A stretch of DNA of 64,000 nt from Xanthostigma xanthostigma (lineage: Eukaryota; Arthropoda; Insecta; Raphidioptera; Raphidiidae): assembly GCA_963575645.1 (NCBI GenBank), contig OY754475.1, positions 1,178,001-1,242,000 of the forward strand, in the 5' to 3' direction. Position 1 is the first letter of the stretch, and each line of letters begins with the position of its first letter. A program made the translations under genes and the position numbers. The notes under the pieces were generated by a model, which saw only the letters and a list, made by a program, of their open reading frames with translations, ran no database searches and was not told where the DNA came from. This document shows, in pieces, positions 1 through 12,302 of the stretch.

Positions 1-2380
1 ACACTATTTATACCTTATTATTTATACCTAGAGAAGAAAAACTTAAAGACCTAAAAAGAATATGCAATAGCTTTACCGCGGCAGTCCCCGAGTGCCACAC
101 GTATTTTTTTTTATTTAGTTCATGGCTTTCTGTCTCCTCTAGAGGGCGCCATATTTAATTTAATGTCAGTCCCATAACCAGCGGACGTTCAAAACTATTC
201 CAACGATTAATTATTATTCTTACACAACGATTTTTTTTCAAATAATCGCTTCTAAAATCAAAGCACATTATTGGTACGGAATTGTGTAAAAAAAACTTAA
301 TCGTTCTGTTAGTTTTGAACCGCGCGGTTAGGCCTGCGTAGGCACAAGTAATGTAATATAACAATTTGAATAGTCGCGTCAATAATTTGCATCAATATTA
401 ACATCGTTCTTCATTTGTTTTAATATAGAGACGCTCGTCTACTGTTTGGCGGTTGTTTGTTGTTTAAAGTAATTATATTTGTGACAAATGAATGATTTAT
501 TGTTCCACTGGTTCCACAGTTACACACTTATACTTACTCGTTATGTTGTTGTTTTTTTTTTTGTTTATACTTTTGTTGCCATAAATGTTGTTTAATTATA
601 AGTTAAAACAAAAGTAATAAACAACAACTAATTTTCTTGCAGACTAAAAAACTATCAATACTAATGTACAAAGCGATTTCTGTTGTTTAGTCTTCTTGCG
701 GAGTTTTTTTCGGTATTTTGGGTTAAGACTAAATTTTTTTAATAAATAATTCGAATAGCAACCTTAAAAATCATTCAACTATTCTCAAGTTTAGTCTTAT
801 CCAATGAAAATGCGGAAGACTACGTACCAATCCGATTGTGACCGACAATCTACGAAAGACATTTCGCTCACAATCGGATGTCCTCGTTCGAGTGACGCCT
901 CTTGTAGAGCGTACCTACTCGTAAATTTTACGGTGTGAAATAATCGTAAAAGCGAATATTTGTCGCATTAAAAGCCAATGATTTATAACTGTATTGTATT
1001 TAATTAGTGCTTGATATTACGTGTCGTTAAAGGACACGAAGAAGAAATTGGGTCACACATGTAACATTTACGTCACATCCGAATGCGATGCTCTATTGTT
1101 ATACGCGATGCCTATTTGTTCTGAGGCTGATAAAGTGCCTACATCATTCAACTCTTCCTTTATTATAGTATAGGTACACCGCTGCACCATTGAAACATGT
1201 GAACATCGAGCGCGTTTTTCGATTCGATATTGTCTCTTTTTTTCCGCCCCTTCCCGCGTTCGTCGCTATTCTTTTCTTTTATATATACACGAAAAAAGAA
1301 GGCTTTTCACGATGTCAAAAGTCTGATTGGAAATTCGATAAATTACGTTATATTAGATAAAAATTTGCGGTATATAAAAACGTGCCTTGCTACGAGATAA
1401 AAGAATCCACTGTTAGGAATTTTTATCTTGTTACGTTTGGTACATTGTAGTTTGTGCAATAAATAACGGTCGCCATGTTGCGCCGCGATGTGGTTTTGTT
1501 TCAAATATATTACGTCAAATATTGCCAACTATTTAAAATTTATATTCTGCTTGACCACCAACAGTTATTGGTGCGGAAATATGGGAGCTATAACGTTGTC
1601 GTCGGTTTTAAATATTTTAATTGTGATATATTTTTTTAAGATGCGATACTTAAATAATATTATTTGGCAAGCGAATGGTTCATTAAGCCCTTTTTAATCA
1701 TCGCGTAAAATAAATTAAAAACGTCTTGTCCTTTTTTAATCCGATTTTAGTAGTTTCTTAAATTTCAAATGTATTCAAAAGCACTTCTACCGGCAGTGAA
1801 ATTTACCTTAAAAGCGAATGTCGTAATAATCGTCTTCGTCGCCAATTTCGCATAAATACGAAACAAAATCGCAACGCTGTTTATTAAAGCGAACAACAGA
1901 AGATTCGCATAAAATTATCATTTTCGTTCGGTCCGGATTTGAAGTCCCGCTATTTCTCTGTCGAGATACTTTATAAGTCGTTATTAAAGAATACTCCTCC
2001 TTAAAGCTTTACAACATATCCATCCACCCCGCTTCAGACGGCTGTGTAAAGGTCGATTCACAATCGCCATGCTTTGAGCAACCGTGCGATGTTTAATTAA
2101 ACGTAACGTCAGTAAATGCCTTTTTTAATTACCACATAGAATCGACTGCCTGCGGCTTTTTTAGATTTTTGCCGGATTATAGACGCTTAACAACAGATGT
2201 CGACGCGATCATTGTTACGTCACAAGGTAAATAACCGGACGTACACCGAATTGTTAGGATTAATAAGATATTTTATCTTTATTTTAAAATTATGCTTGCT
2301 ATGATAGTAAATACGATTTTTTTTAAAACAAAACCGTAAATATCATAATTAGTTACGGCTATATAGAGAAGCATTAAAAT
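1..2380. other. AT-rich DNA without a recognisable gene
   Basis: I see no convincing gene here. The short open frames lack codon bias, known motifs and splice context. A small dyad is present: CCGATTGTGA near 831 and TCACAATCGG near 870. A copy of a motif that recurs through the window, GATTATAGACGCTYAACAAC, lies at about 2175-2195. Confidence 0.6.
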
Positions 2381-2390
2381 GTCATCTTTT

Positions 2391-2447
2391 ACTTGGAATC
2401 AAGGTCACTAATCCGTCGGTAGACACGTCAAAGGCACCGCCTCCGAG
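2391..2447 (-). other. Coding-like fragment related to 17131-17184
   Basis: About 54 bases match a segment at 17131-17184 at roughly 80 per cent or better by eye. On the minus strand both give similar peptides: here LGGGAFDVSTDGLVTLIP, there LEGDAFYVATDGYVTLVP. The pattern AF-x-V-x-TDG-x-VTL-x-P is kept. The frame here is open for about 64 codons (2382-2576). I do not recognise the family. It could be an exon fragment, a processed pseudogene piece or part of a transposon-encoded protein. The surrounding 2.38-2.69 kb is more GC-rich than its neighbours and has an open frame on the other strand too. Confidence 0.3.
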
Positions 2448-2689
2448 AGTCTTTTGAAATTTTAATGGAATCCTTGACGCGACAGCTGCTACTTCGCGTA
2501 TGCCCGTCGTGGAGATTCTGCAGCTGGATGATAGACGCTCATCAACTAAGTCCGATGCGTTGACGGCGCGCGACAAGAGCTACGTCGGAGCTTCAAAGCT
2601 CCGAAGTCGTTATGAACGCGCGCTTTTCAGCGCAGCCTCGTATGTTGCAGGGAGCCTGAAGTACTTTGTGCCGCGACAATAATAATCTT

Positions 2690-3583
2690 CTGCAGCTTTT
2701 CGCGTGCTCGTATATAAAAGCTCAAAAGCTTAGCATATATAACATACGTATGTAGATGTGTGCGAGTTTGTGAGCTTGATCTTTCTCTGTGTATTACTAC
2801 TCGTTCGCTGATATATACAGAACGTAAAGCTGATGTTAGTGGAGCAATTAAGCGATGCTACTTTAATGCCTTCAAATGAAAATATAAAACGGGACGCTAC
2901 AACAAACGCGGGGGGATGTACATACTTTTTAATATTTTCAAATGCTCAAGCTGCGTAATGGTCCTTTCTACTCTTCTCCTGGGAACAATTATATTGTTCG
3001 AGATTTTCAATGTGGAGTTTCTCTTTTAAGAAGTTTTGAACTACCTACTTCACTTTATTTTTTTGTTATTGTCGATTGTAGAAAATCAGTCCCCGGTACA
3101 AACAGTCAGGTTACGATGACAGCTACACATAACCTCAAAATTTTTGCGACAACTAACCAAGGCGTTTATGGCTGGCAGTAGAAGCTTTGGCGGCACACCC
3201 GCTTTCGGGATATTTCAACGACTCGTTCAAATAAACTCGGTGTTACAACACGAATATAATAAATTTTTAAGTAAAACTTCTTTAGCATTGAAGGGAAAAT
3301 GATAAAGTTAAAAGGAAAATTATAAAACATTTTTGTTTGCTTGTAGTTCAATCAATAAAATTCAGATCGGTTCGAAGTCTGTCTGAAACAAAAAAGGAAA
3401 AATTTTTGCTTAGACTTCGTATAATAGGATGTGTCCAAACCGTTTTATACAGATAAAAACTTGACCTAAAAATCTTTGTCTGTGGTACGTCCTTCTGGGT
3501 TAAAACTTATATAACTTATCTCATTTTATAAGCTTTCATTTAGCTTCACTTGCTAGTCAGTATGTCAGTTTACAGTGTTTATA
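2690..3583. other. Intergenic AT-rich DNA
   Basis: No gene is supported. The piece near 3116-3140 (GACAGCTACACATAACCTC) resembles a stretch at about 42652-42672, suggesting a small shared repeat fragment. Confidence 0.5.
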
Positions 3584-4449
3584 CAGGGTGAGTCAGACCA
3601 CCCGTATCAGTCGTTTTTTTCGAAAACGGTTAGTCGTAGAGAGTTGTGTCAAAAATCTGTATTATAAAAGCCCTCATGAAGAATCGAATGGTGATATTTT
3701 TCCCCCCCGGAAAGGTCGGTTTTCCTGTTAGTTTGCTCCGGAATGTTCAGAACTCCGGAATGTTCAATGGCACGATAGGTCGAAAGTGGTATTGTTGAAA
3801 AGATCTTTAAAAAATAAGCAAGTTTTGTAGGATTTTTTTTTTGTTACTGCCACCCCTGTTAAGTAATATTCGTTTGAAATTATTAAATTAACATGTAAGA
3901 AAAACAAACTTAATTTTAAAAGTTGGCATTTAAAATCTAGTTACCTAATTAAACAATGTCACAAATGTTCAAACTGTCTTCAATTTACTTCTAAACACTG
4001 CAGAGCTCTTCTAAAATTTTATGAGTACCTGGAAGTATTTTCCGACAAAAAAAAACAATTGCAATTATTGAAAACTTATTGTGACATTGTTTAATTAGGT
4101 AACTAGATTTTAAATGCCGACTTTTTGTTCTTCTGATATGTTAATTTCATAATTTCAAACGAATATTACTTAACAGGGGTGGCAGTAACAAAAAAAAATG
4201 TCCTACAAAACTTGCTTATTTTTTAAAGATCTTTTCAACAATACCACTTTCGACCTATCGTGCCATTTAACATTCCGGAGTTCTGGACATTCCGGAGCAA
4301 ACTAACAGGGAAGCCGAGCTTTCCGGGGGGAAAAAATATCACCATTCGATTCTTCATGAGGGCTTTTATAATACAGATTTTTGACACAACTCTCTACGAC
4401 TAACCGTTTTCGAAAAAAACGACTGATACGGGTGGTCTGACTCACCCTG
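3584..4449. mobile_element. Nearly palindromic MITE, TA target
   Basis: This 866-bp element starts CAGGGTGAGTCAGACCACCC and ends with the reverse complement. It is flanked by TA on both sides (TATA on each side if extended). The inverted arms are very long: about 3584-3965 pairs with about 4078-4449, leaving a centre of only about 110 bp. The TA flanks and CAGGG terminus fit a Tc1/mariner-type non-autonomous element. No transposase coding is visible. Transcribed, it would form a long hairpin. Confidence 0.85.
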
Positions 4450-5051
4450 TATATTGTATACATCTACACATGTAATTGTGTGTGTTTGTACGTACATAAC
4501 CACACTTATTTTAAAATTAAATGCCGCATTATTAAATGAATAAGACGTTTCACTTCCGGCCCGTAAGTTTATGCGGGTGAGGTTCACACTTTTTTTTTCT
4601 TTAATTTACGTTTTTCGTTTGGTATAAAGCGTGGTTTTGATGTTCATCCACTTTCTTGTCACAGCTCGCGGTACGACGCGTCGACATATGCGAATGTAAA
4701 TATTCACCCGAATTATACCCGACCTGCGAGAGTATATATATGACCCGCCTAACATACCGCACACACGTTTGCCAACCTCCCGGTTTTAATAACGACGAGC
4801 GTATAACCAGAACTGGCATTGCCAACAAACACACATCCAGGAGAGAGAGAGAGAGAACTGTTGCCTTGGTTTAATAAAGACGTCGCCATTTACAGCTGAA
4901 ATACTGACATCGTTGAGCTGTGTGCGTTATTTAACCCTTTATTGACCGCTGGCTGAATTACAGGTGATTGGTTGCGCGCGTCGACTGCCAACAATAAACT
5001 TGTAGGCAATAAAATTTAATTGTTTGACATGGGTCATCTGTCAGTGCGTTA
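4450..5051. other. Unique DNA with an AG microsatellite
   Basis: No gene is supported. A (GA)n run sits at about 4840-4856. The overlapping short frames on both strands at 4601-4874 have no recognisable motif. Confidence 0.5.
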
Positions 5052-5627
5052 TCATATATTATATTACGATGTTTGCTCCCTTTTTAGAAAAAAACCACAC
5101 AATTTCTCCACATAAATTATATATCATTTTATACAGATAATTGCTTGCTCTACTGACATCGACAACTAAAAAATGTATTATTGCTTTTGTTTCTGTAAAT
5201 TAATTAATTAACAGCAACGCTGAACAACGTCTGCCATCTGACGGCTTTAATTTTGAAACAACGTCAACACTTCGATCTGTCATCTGACCTTCATATTGTA
5301 AATACTACATACTGCCATCTGACGGCTTTAATTTTGAAACAGCGAGCAACGCTGAACAACGTCACAGCAATGCTGCATGATGCCATCTGACAGCTTAGCT
5401 CAACGCTTTTGCTACTTGCGCCTCTATATGTATGACAATTTTAGTAAAATATTTCTTCGATCTGTCATCTGAGCTTCATATTGTAATGCAACAAAAAGAA
5501 GAACGTTATAAGCAGTGTGCAAAATTAGAAACGAATTGAATTCCTGCAATCATATTTAAAAAATAATTTTGTAAAGTGATAATTATTATACTTATTTAGT
5601 GCGAATAATTCGCACGGGTCACTCTAG
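5052..5627 (+). mobile_element. Non-autonomous Helitron, copy A
   Basis: The element begins TCATATATTATATTACG directly after an A and ends CACTCTAG directly before a T, the A^T insertion context of Helitrons. A perfect hairpin, GTGCGAATAATTCGCAC (5599-5615), lies about 8 bases before the terminal CTAG. It is 576 bp, shares nearly its whole length with copies at 13987-14570 and 23059-23642, and has no terminal inverted repeats or target duplication. No Rep/helicase coding is present, so mobilisation would need an autonomous relative elsewhere. The interior carries repeated phrases around GCCATCTGACGGCTTTAA. Confidence 0.9.
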
Positions 5628-6366
5628 TTTAATTCTTCATTGAGAACCCAACCCGGGTATCTAAGATACTGTTTTATATCTTATGCCTTTAAATGCTGTC
5701 TTAAACCCAAAAGTATATGCTTTTAAAATGAATTGTATAAACGTGGTGGACAAATGTCATAAAATTTGGTTGAGAAAGATTAAGGGAGAAGAAAAAAAAC
5801 CTGTTCGTATCATATTTTCTAAAATAATTTATTACCCAGGCCGTAAAACAAATCTATTATCTTTGTTTTTGAAGCGTTAAATACATATTTATCGTCTCTC
5901 TCATACCAGTGCAGTTTAAAAGTGAACCCACGATGATCTATAATGAGGGACCATTTTGACCGTTTTTATGTTGTTTCTGTGTTATTCACTTGTTAAGTAA
6001 CATTCTTTTTTTTCTGTTCGCACAAAGAATGCTTCGAGTGTAACAAAAAAAAGAACGGCGTTTATCGTTCCTCAACTATTTATTAACAACTTGCATGGCC
6101 ATTGTGTCGGTATACGTATTTAAAGCGTGAAAGACCGAGATGGAAGATATAAAAATACATAATAATAGCTAATTTTCTTTTTATTTTGTAATGTTAAACA
6201 GTTGTTGCACAATAATACCTCATTATAGATTATTATGGTTCAGAAAAAATTTAAATTCGTTTCGTTTTTTTTTCTTCTTTGGTGCTTGAAGAATTTTAAT
6301 ATGCATTGTTGGGTTTTTTTAAATGAAGATGAAGCACTCGATTAAATATATATATGATATGTTTTT
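5628..6366. other. AT-rich DNA without a gene
   Basis: A 65-codon frame at 5683-5880 has no recognisable motif and I do not call it a gene. Confidence 0.5.
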
Positions 6367-6946
6367 AAATTTGGGTCAGAGGCGGCGCTGAGGAGGACGT
6401 GCATCTCTCCCAACTCTTTCTCATAATTTTAATCAAAATTACATACATAAGGTAGATAACATATTTTATTGGATCAAAAGATGGCTTCTCAAATAAGTCA
6501 TTATTTTTGAGAAAATTCTTGAAAGATAAAAATCGTTACTGTGGGTCATCCTCAGGAAACAGACATATGCTACCACGGTCTTTTCTGTAGACCTTTTTGA
6601 GACCTACAATTCTCTAGTACATTAATTTGATGTATCTCTTATGGTTCAGTCGGCGTAAGCCTTATAACGCTCTAAAAGCATCTTTTTACGACTTGATTGC
6701 ATAGCAGCGAGACTTCTCTACTGTCTTTAAATGTAATATCAATGTATTCCAGAAGAAATTATCTAAACGATGGTGAAAACCTTATCAAAATCCATAGTGT
6801 AGTTTAGAAGAAATAAGCGACCAAATAGACAAGACTTTCTTTTACATTATTTAGAGATTGGAGATGACGCTGTCAATGCTATTATTTTTTTAGGCCCCTT
6901 AAGCAAATAAACAAACAATAACTAGCGCCGCCGCTGATCCAAATTT
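6367..6946. mobile_element. TIR element with GGCGGCGCT termini
   Basis: The ends are imperfect inverted repeats: AAATTTGGGTCAGAGGCGGC at the left and, read inverted, AAATTTGGATCAGCGGCGGC at the right. The CAGNGGCGGC part resembles some hAT termini. The inverted similarity extends outward past CAG, however, and I cannot find a clean 8-bp duplication, so the superfamily is uncertain. Length is about 580 bp, with no coding. Confidence 0.6.
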
Positions 6947-7389
6947 ATATTATGACAGGTGATCAGGTGGTCGGTAATTGGTGCCTATTAAAACTCAACA
7001 CATTTCTTAGAATTATTAATTTGACTCCAATTTCGAAACATGAATGCCTGATTAAATAATATACAGTCGGAAGATTTTGGTCAGTGCGTTATGGGCATTA
7101 TTACAGCCAGGTACTCACATAACACAGGTAGTTCACGACGAATGTTTAACGCCCTTTTGGGTCCTCGACAACACGCAAGAATATAAATCCGTTAAACCTT
7201 TTTCACTGTTTCCTTGCCACTCGACACGGCTGTTACAGACCTCTTTTGCCTTTATGTACCTACCTAGGCGCTGCTATAATGTTTGCTAGACTCTTTTATA
7301 AAGGTGATCACACATTCAGGCCACATTTTTCGAGCTTTCTGTCTTTAATTGTGACAATATATGACGTGTGTGTCAGCTTCGACGCACGA

Positions 7390-7671
7390 TTGGAGTTTAC
7401 TCCTTAGATACGCTGTGTAACGTACTTCATCGCATTCTTTCGCACGTTAAATCTTAAAGATAAATATGTTTGTCTCTTTTGTATTCCATCTCATTCTTCG
7501 GCACGTTAAATCCTACAGATATATATGTTTGTCTCTTTTGAAGCGGACGAGCGTAACACCTCACTTGAAGCGGTGGAGCGTAACGCCTCGCCAATTGATT
7601 TTACTACTCATAAAATTTTCGTACCGGGCCTTATAACTCAAAATCGTTTCTTAAGGAGTAAACTCCAAAAA
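7390..7671. repeat. Small inverted-repeat element with internal direct duplications
   Basis: The ends carry GGAGTTTACTCCTTA and its inverted partner TAAGGAGTAAACTCC (about 7655-7669). Inside, a unit of about 58 bp ending TATGTTTGTCTCTTTTG is repeated (about 7429 and 7488). A 26-bp unit GAAGCGG-x-GAGCGTAAC is then repeated (about 7540 and 7567). It may be a degenerate MITE or a locally duplicated stretch. Confidence 0.45.
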
Positions 7672-7741
7672 TTATGACGTCGCGATCTTGCAAATTTGAA
7701 ATAGCTCTCGCAACAAAAAACAGTTTTACAAGTCCTTTATA

Positions 7742-8074
7742 CAGTAGAACGCCGATTATCCGAATTAATTGGAACCGGGGTCGATTCGGAGAAACGAAAA
7801 TTCGGATAATCGAACATGTAGTGTCTTGCCTCTAGCTTTCAACCATAACAGTTGAAATATATCTGGACTCCAGCGAGTTCCAACTTTGACGTGTGCTGAT
7901 ACCATTGTAGCGTCTACACGGCAATTGTCACTCGCATTTTTGTATTCTTACGTCCCCACAAAACTTGTTTTTATTGAGAAATTACTTGGTTTTAATTTTT
8001 TATATTACGCTTAGGACCGATTCGGATAATTGGCGATTCGGTTAATCGGCGTTCGGATAATCGGCGTTCTACTG
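7742..8074. mobile_element. pogo/Tigger-like MITE, TA target
   Basis: This 333-bp element has ends CAGTAGAACGCCGATTATCC and its reverse complement, flanked by TA at 7740-7741 and 8075-8076. The TA duplication with a CAGT-initial terminus fits pogo/Tigger-type Tc1/mariner elements. Sub-terminal copies of TTCGGATAATCG recur inside. No transposase is encoded. Confidence 0.85.
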
Positions 8075-8076
8075 TA

Positions 8077-8820
8077 TTTATATTAACGAGTTTCAGGTTA
8101 GCACTAACGGTAAAATTCATGATATTGATTATGTAACGAAACGTTGCAACGTACGTATATCGTATACTATAAAAACCGGCTAAGGAATGGCCGGCCCGCA
8201 ACCTTGAGGTCAAAGGATCGATCCCAACTGTTCGAAAGCGTGCCTCTCCCGTAGGCTGTCTGTTTCCCATAGGGAAGTTTATTTAGTTTTAGCACAAAAT
8301 CGGAATTGTAAATGCAGGGGTGCATAAAACAACAGTCGGTACAGTATCTGTGAGAGAATGTGTGCTTGAACCCTTAACTGTACCGGCCCCGACTACGGTT
8401 TGTGCCGTATACATTACAAGCGTTATACGTATTTACTGGAACATACATTGTAACATTATCTTTAAAACTGGCACAGTGACATTTAAAGGGTCGGATTGCA
8501 GTCACCACGTTTTGTGTATTATTAAGCCCTTTTGAGACCGAACGCCTCGGTTACTTGATACCTTCCGGGTTTCTCTCTTGCATTGTTAAAAAAAATTAGT
8601 TGCTATTCTCGTTGTCGGTGAGTGTGTGTAAAAAATTAACCGTACCGGATCATTGGCCTTGTGTATATAAAATGTATTTGTTGGATTCCCGGCAGCTTTG
8701 TTCGAATTATGCAATAGGCGGGGTCCCTACCTTGACTATTCTGTATAAATTATGTAATAGAGCGGCGTCGCTATAACACGTTTTTTTAAAGGACATTGCC
8801 CGTAGACAAGCCAATCTATA
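8077..8820. other. Intergenic DNA, no gene
   Basis: Nothing is supported beyond short shadow frames. Around 8185-8230 a stretch with GATCGATCCC faintly recalls a tRNA B box, but no tRNA fold can be drawn. Confidence 0.5.
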
Positions 8821-8821
8821 T

Positions 8822-9055
8822 ACTAATATTATAAACTAGTAAAGTTTGTAGGTTTGGATCTTCGAAACTACTCATCCGATTTAAAAAAATGTTTTCACCA
8901 ATATTTAGAATGGACCTTCAGGGTGAACATAGGCGGTGTATTGTCGCGTTTAAAATAAGAGCGCTTTTCGTCGAGACCAATTTTGCAACGTAAGTTGACG
9001 AAAAAACGGTGGCAATCTATAAATTCGGACGAAGCCGGACCACCGGGCCGCTGTT
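8822..9055 (-). mobile_element. RTE-type retroelement 3' fragment
   Basis: Read on the plus strand it opens with TACTAATATTATAAA, followed by CGAAACTACTCATCCGATTT. This is the inverted form of the tail of RTE-type non-LTR elements or the short elements that share it. It closes with a GACGAAGCCGGACC stretch typical of the other end of such copies. The orientation is therefore minus. No reverse transcriptase is encoded. Similar fragments occur at 24574-24808, 52478-53170 and 57027-57602. Confidence 0.6.
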
Positions 9056-9727
9056 TCTTATATAGTGTTGTCAGAGACAATTCTGCCGTAAAAAGGCAAA
9101 AGGCAGTAAGTGACCAACTTATGAATTTGAGTAAATCAAGATTTACTAAAAATGTATTGATCGTCCAGAATTTTTGATTATGGAAACCAAAACATGGGGG
9201 AAACATTTTTTAAAGACAATAAAATTATTGCTGCAGCACTTACTGCTGTCGTTGGTTTCAGTATGAACTCATTTTTCAACAATAATTTGTCACTTACTAC
9301 CCTTTGCCTTTTTAGGGCAGAAATTTCGACTCTGATTTTGATTTACATATTTCAGAATTTTGTAATAATTCGTGCAAGTTAAGATATATTTAATTTTGTA
9401 GTTATGTAATATAAATATTGATGAAGATATATTTTTGTTCCTCTTTAATGAATAAGTTGTTCTTTGTCACATTATGTATATTTCAATTCACTATTTAAAT
9501 AAGTAAATGATCTTAGAGGTGTTTTATTATTTTTTTTTTAATTGATTAACATTCATCTCCTCAGGGGAAATTGGAATGTAATTTAGCATTCCATAGTTTT
9601 ATGGGAATTTGCACTCCCAGGAATCCAGGCTCGTTTTTACCGGTTGATTTGACAGATTCTCTAATATATAGACACTGATGACCTCGGTTGTTCAGCGTCT
9701 ATAATCTTCAATCTAACTCTATAAATA
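9056..9727. other. AT-rich DNA without a gene
   Basis: No gene or known repeat is recognised. The motif GTTGTTCAGCGTCTATAATC (9688-9707) is an inverted copy of the recurring dispersed motif. Confidence 0.4.
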
Positions 9728-9801
9728 TTCAATAAATAAAATTATCGACCAATTTTTCAGACAATATATTAACAAAAATATCAATAATACATTAAACGAT
9801 T

Positions 9802-9835
9802 AACGTTTCGATCCAGATTTATGGACCTTCTTCAG
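9802..9835 (-). ncRNA. Hammerhead-like core, left arm
   Basis: On the minus strand the order is CTGAAGA, then a hairpin of the form GGTCC/GGATC (one mismatch), then GAAACGTT. This matches the conserved hammerhead order CUGANGA, stem II, GAAA, short stem III and cleavage triplet. Hammerhead motifs are established in Penelope-like elements. Stem I is not convincing by eye, so activity is uncertain. Confidence 0.45.
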
Positions 9836-10035
9836 AACGGATCTAAAAATATAAAAAAATAATTAATAATTAGTTTCTATTTATTTTTAAAGTAATTCGT
9901 GAAAGATTTTTTTTTTATATATAAATATTGAAAAAATAATAACAAACAATGTTTTATTAAAAAATCTTTCACGAATTACTTTAAAAATAAATAGAAACTA
10001 ATTATTAATTATTTTTTTATATTTTTAGATCCGTT

Positions 10036-10067
10036 CTGAAGAAGATCCAAATCCGGATCGAAACGTT
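10036..10067 (+). ncRNA. Hammerhead-like core, right arm
   Basis: CTGAAGA is followed by the perfect stem GATCC/GGATC and GAAACGTT. The palindromic ACGT after GAA would allow the very short, dimer-type stem III described for Penelope ribozymes. Stem I pairing is weak by eye. Confidence 0.5.
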
Positions 10068-10172
10068 AATCGTTTAATGTATTATTGATATTTTTGTTAA
10101 TATATTGTCTGAAAAATTGGTCGATAATTTTATTTATTGAAGAGTTCTAATCAGACGTTAATCAAAGATTTG

Positions 10173-11134
10173 TCTATAAATATTCATCGTGAACTTTTCG
10201 CAAAAACTTTGTGAGCCTGTGAGCCTTGAGTATCACATTTTTTCTAATCTGTGGATCGTTCGCAAAAACGATCTTTGTTTCATGAAAGTTAGAAAGTTGA
10301 GAGTTGTCAACAAAACAACCACAAAATCGATCTAATCGTTTTTCAATATATTGAAAACGGCACAGCATAATTCGACTCGAGGTCTTTGGATCTCTCTCTC
10401 TCTAGAAGATTTGCTCTCGTCAAACCGCGACGGGTAAAAACAAACAGACGCCGGCTGAAGTACTCCGATCTCTCTTTCTCAGTACTAACCAGTCCTACCA
10501 ACATATATATATATACATTGTATACGACTGCAGGGGATGTTTATGTTGTATAACCTGCGCGGAGAACAAACCCGCGGTCGGTAAAGCCTCTTGCGGTCCG
10601 AAATCGTTACTGCTTTAACCCCCTTGTGCAACCTACAACAAGCCCTTATAGGTTCGTATACCGAGTGTTCGATTATTATATGTCAAGGACTCGTTAAGCT
10701 ATGAACGTTATATCACGAGTTAAATATATAATGTCATTTTTTTATGTCATATTTATAAAGTTTTAATAATAAAACAAGTAATATAATTTTAAAAAACCAA
10801 TAGATATTTTTACCAGTTGTTGGATTTGAACCTGGTAACTGGGGGCTTGTAATAAATGAGTAAAGGAAACAGCATCAACAACAATACTGCACGCACTGCT
10901 ATTTTCAATTATATTTGTTGTCTAATTATGTTAGCAGCGCCACGAGCTACACATGTATTTTTAGTGGCACAAAAAACTACAAATTCAGTTAGGGTTGGTG
11001 TTCGCTTTAGAATTTTTTTGTATAGATCCGGCTTCGCCCGGACTTGTAGATTGCCTATTATAGCACTGCGACAGATTGTTATTAAATGTTCCGGGCTAAG
11101 AAATAATAATAATCCACTGAACTGCATTTATTGA
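10173..11134. other. Non-coding DNA with short repeat fragments
   Basis: There is a (TC)n run near 10391. At 10810-10853 a segment with GGATTTGAACCTGGTAACTG and GGGGGCTTGTAAT resembles 53203-53250. A fragment near 11026-11042 (GATCCGGCTTCGCCCGG) matches the GC-rich part of the RTE-type copies. No gene is seen. Confidence 0.4.
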
Positions 11135-11398
11135 TAGATAGATTGATAGATAAGAAACTTTATTCTGTTAATACTGTCAGGACAGTATAGAATGCGTCAC
11201 TTAGGTACATATATAAAATTAAAATTTATGATTAAAAAATTCCTCAACAGAATAAAAATTTGTCTCTAATAAAATAGATTTTAATTTTTGTTTAAATTTT
11301 GTAGCCGGTAGATTTTTGATTTCAGGGGGCAACTTATTGAATATTTTCAACATGGCATTAACAGGGCCTTTGTTCACACTAGTTGCTGATTTGATTCT
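11129..11398 (-). mobile_element. LINE 3' end (ORF2 C-terminus plus UTR)
   Basis: On the minus strand 11219-11398 is open and ends at a TAA. The peptide includes FNKLPPEIKNLP and FYSVEEFFN, matching the C-terminal tail of Jockey/CR1-type LINE ORF2 proteins downstream of the reverse transcriptase. An untranslated tail follows to a (GATA)-like simple repeat at about 11129-11153, as expected at a target-primed insertion end. The copy is heavily 5'-truncated and cannot encode a working enzyme. Confidence 0.65.
11219..11398 (-). pseudogene. LINE ORF2 C-terminal fragment
   Basis: About 60 codons remain, with the FNKLP and FYSVEEF motifs. No reverse transcriptase or endonuclease motif remains. The upstream end stops where similarity to LINEs is lost; no start codon applies. 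Confidence 0.6.
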
Positions 11399-12302
11399 GC
11401 CAACTTATTTTTATTATTGTTATATGAAGCCATAAAAAGTCATAAAGCCATAATAAGCCTGTATATAAAGAAAATATGCAAGTATACAAGCACAAAACAA
11501 AAAAAAAATAAGTTTTACGTGGAATGGTAGATTCGATAAAATTTATCGGACATCCGGTATACAGAAACGGAGTTCCTCAACACCCGATTCTATACTGGTT
11601 GGATACAGCGTATGTAAAGTGCCTTGAGAGAGGTGAGCATCCTTTACCTTCGTTGTAAGGGTGGATTTTATATGTGATTTAACCCTTTACAAACCGTATT
11701 GTGGTCGCAAAGTGCCGACTAATGCTTCAATATTAATTTACTGCTGGGAAAGGCTTAAGAAAACCCTTTTGGGAATTGCCCATATCGGTGCGGATATTGA
11801 AATCTTTTGAAGCCCGGTTTTTATTCTTTATGTGTCTTTGAAAGTCATTGAAAATTTGCATAATTAAATCTACGGTTAATAATTTACCATATTCAAGTTT
11901 AGTAAGGAATCGGTTAGATTATAGACGTTTATGAACTGAGATCGAAATACTATCTAGGTATTTTAATACTCACTTTGTATATGTATATCATTTTATCATA
12001 AAACATACATGTACCTAATTAAATCATTTGCTTCGTCCGGTCGAAGGTCCGCTTTTTATTTAAATTTCGACCCGGCATCAAATTTCCTTAGACAATCATT
12101 TGTAACTGATGAAGTATAATAATAATAATAATAAAAAATAATTTTATTAATCCAGTAGATCGTGTATAAGATATAGGCCACCATAATCGTTATTGGCTTG
12201 TTTAACTTAAATATTCCTAAAAAACAAATTTTAATTAATTATTACGTGAAAAACATCTATTTATATATTTTATTAATTAATAATAGACAATATTAATACT
12301 TA
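11399..12302. other. AT-rich DNA without a gene
   Basis: No gene is supported. The dispersed motif ATTATAGACGTTTATGAACT lies at about 11918-11937 and an (ATA)n run at about 12116-12133. A GCTTCGTCCGGTCGAAGG piece near 12031 suggests an RTE-type remnant. Confidence 0.4.

Larger units (their letters stand above)
9728..10172. mobile_element. Penelope-like terminal repeats in inverted pair
   Basis: Two copies of a sequence of about 190 bp face each other (about 9728-9917 and 9957-10141) around an AT-rich centre of about 40 bp. The same family occurs near coding remnants of a Penelope-type GIY-YIG domain at 26.7-27.3 and 30.0-30.7 kb, which identifies it. The right side continues with the tail GAGTTCTAATCAGACGTTAA (about 10142-10161), also found at 16258, 21425, 26693 and 34542. 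Each arm holds a hammerhead-like core. Facing terminal repeats are a known arrangement in Penelope-like elements. Confidence 0.7.
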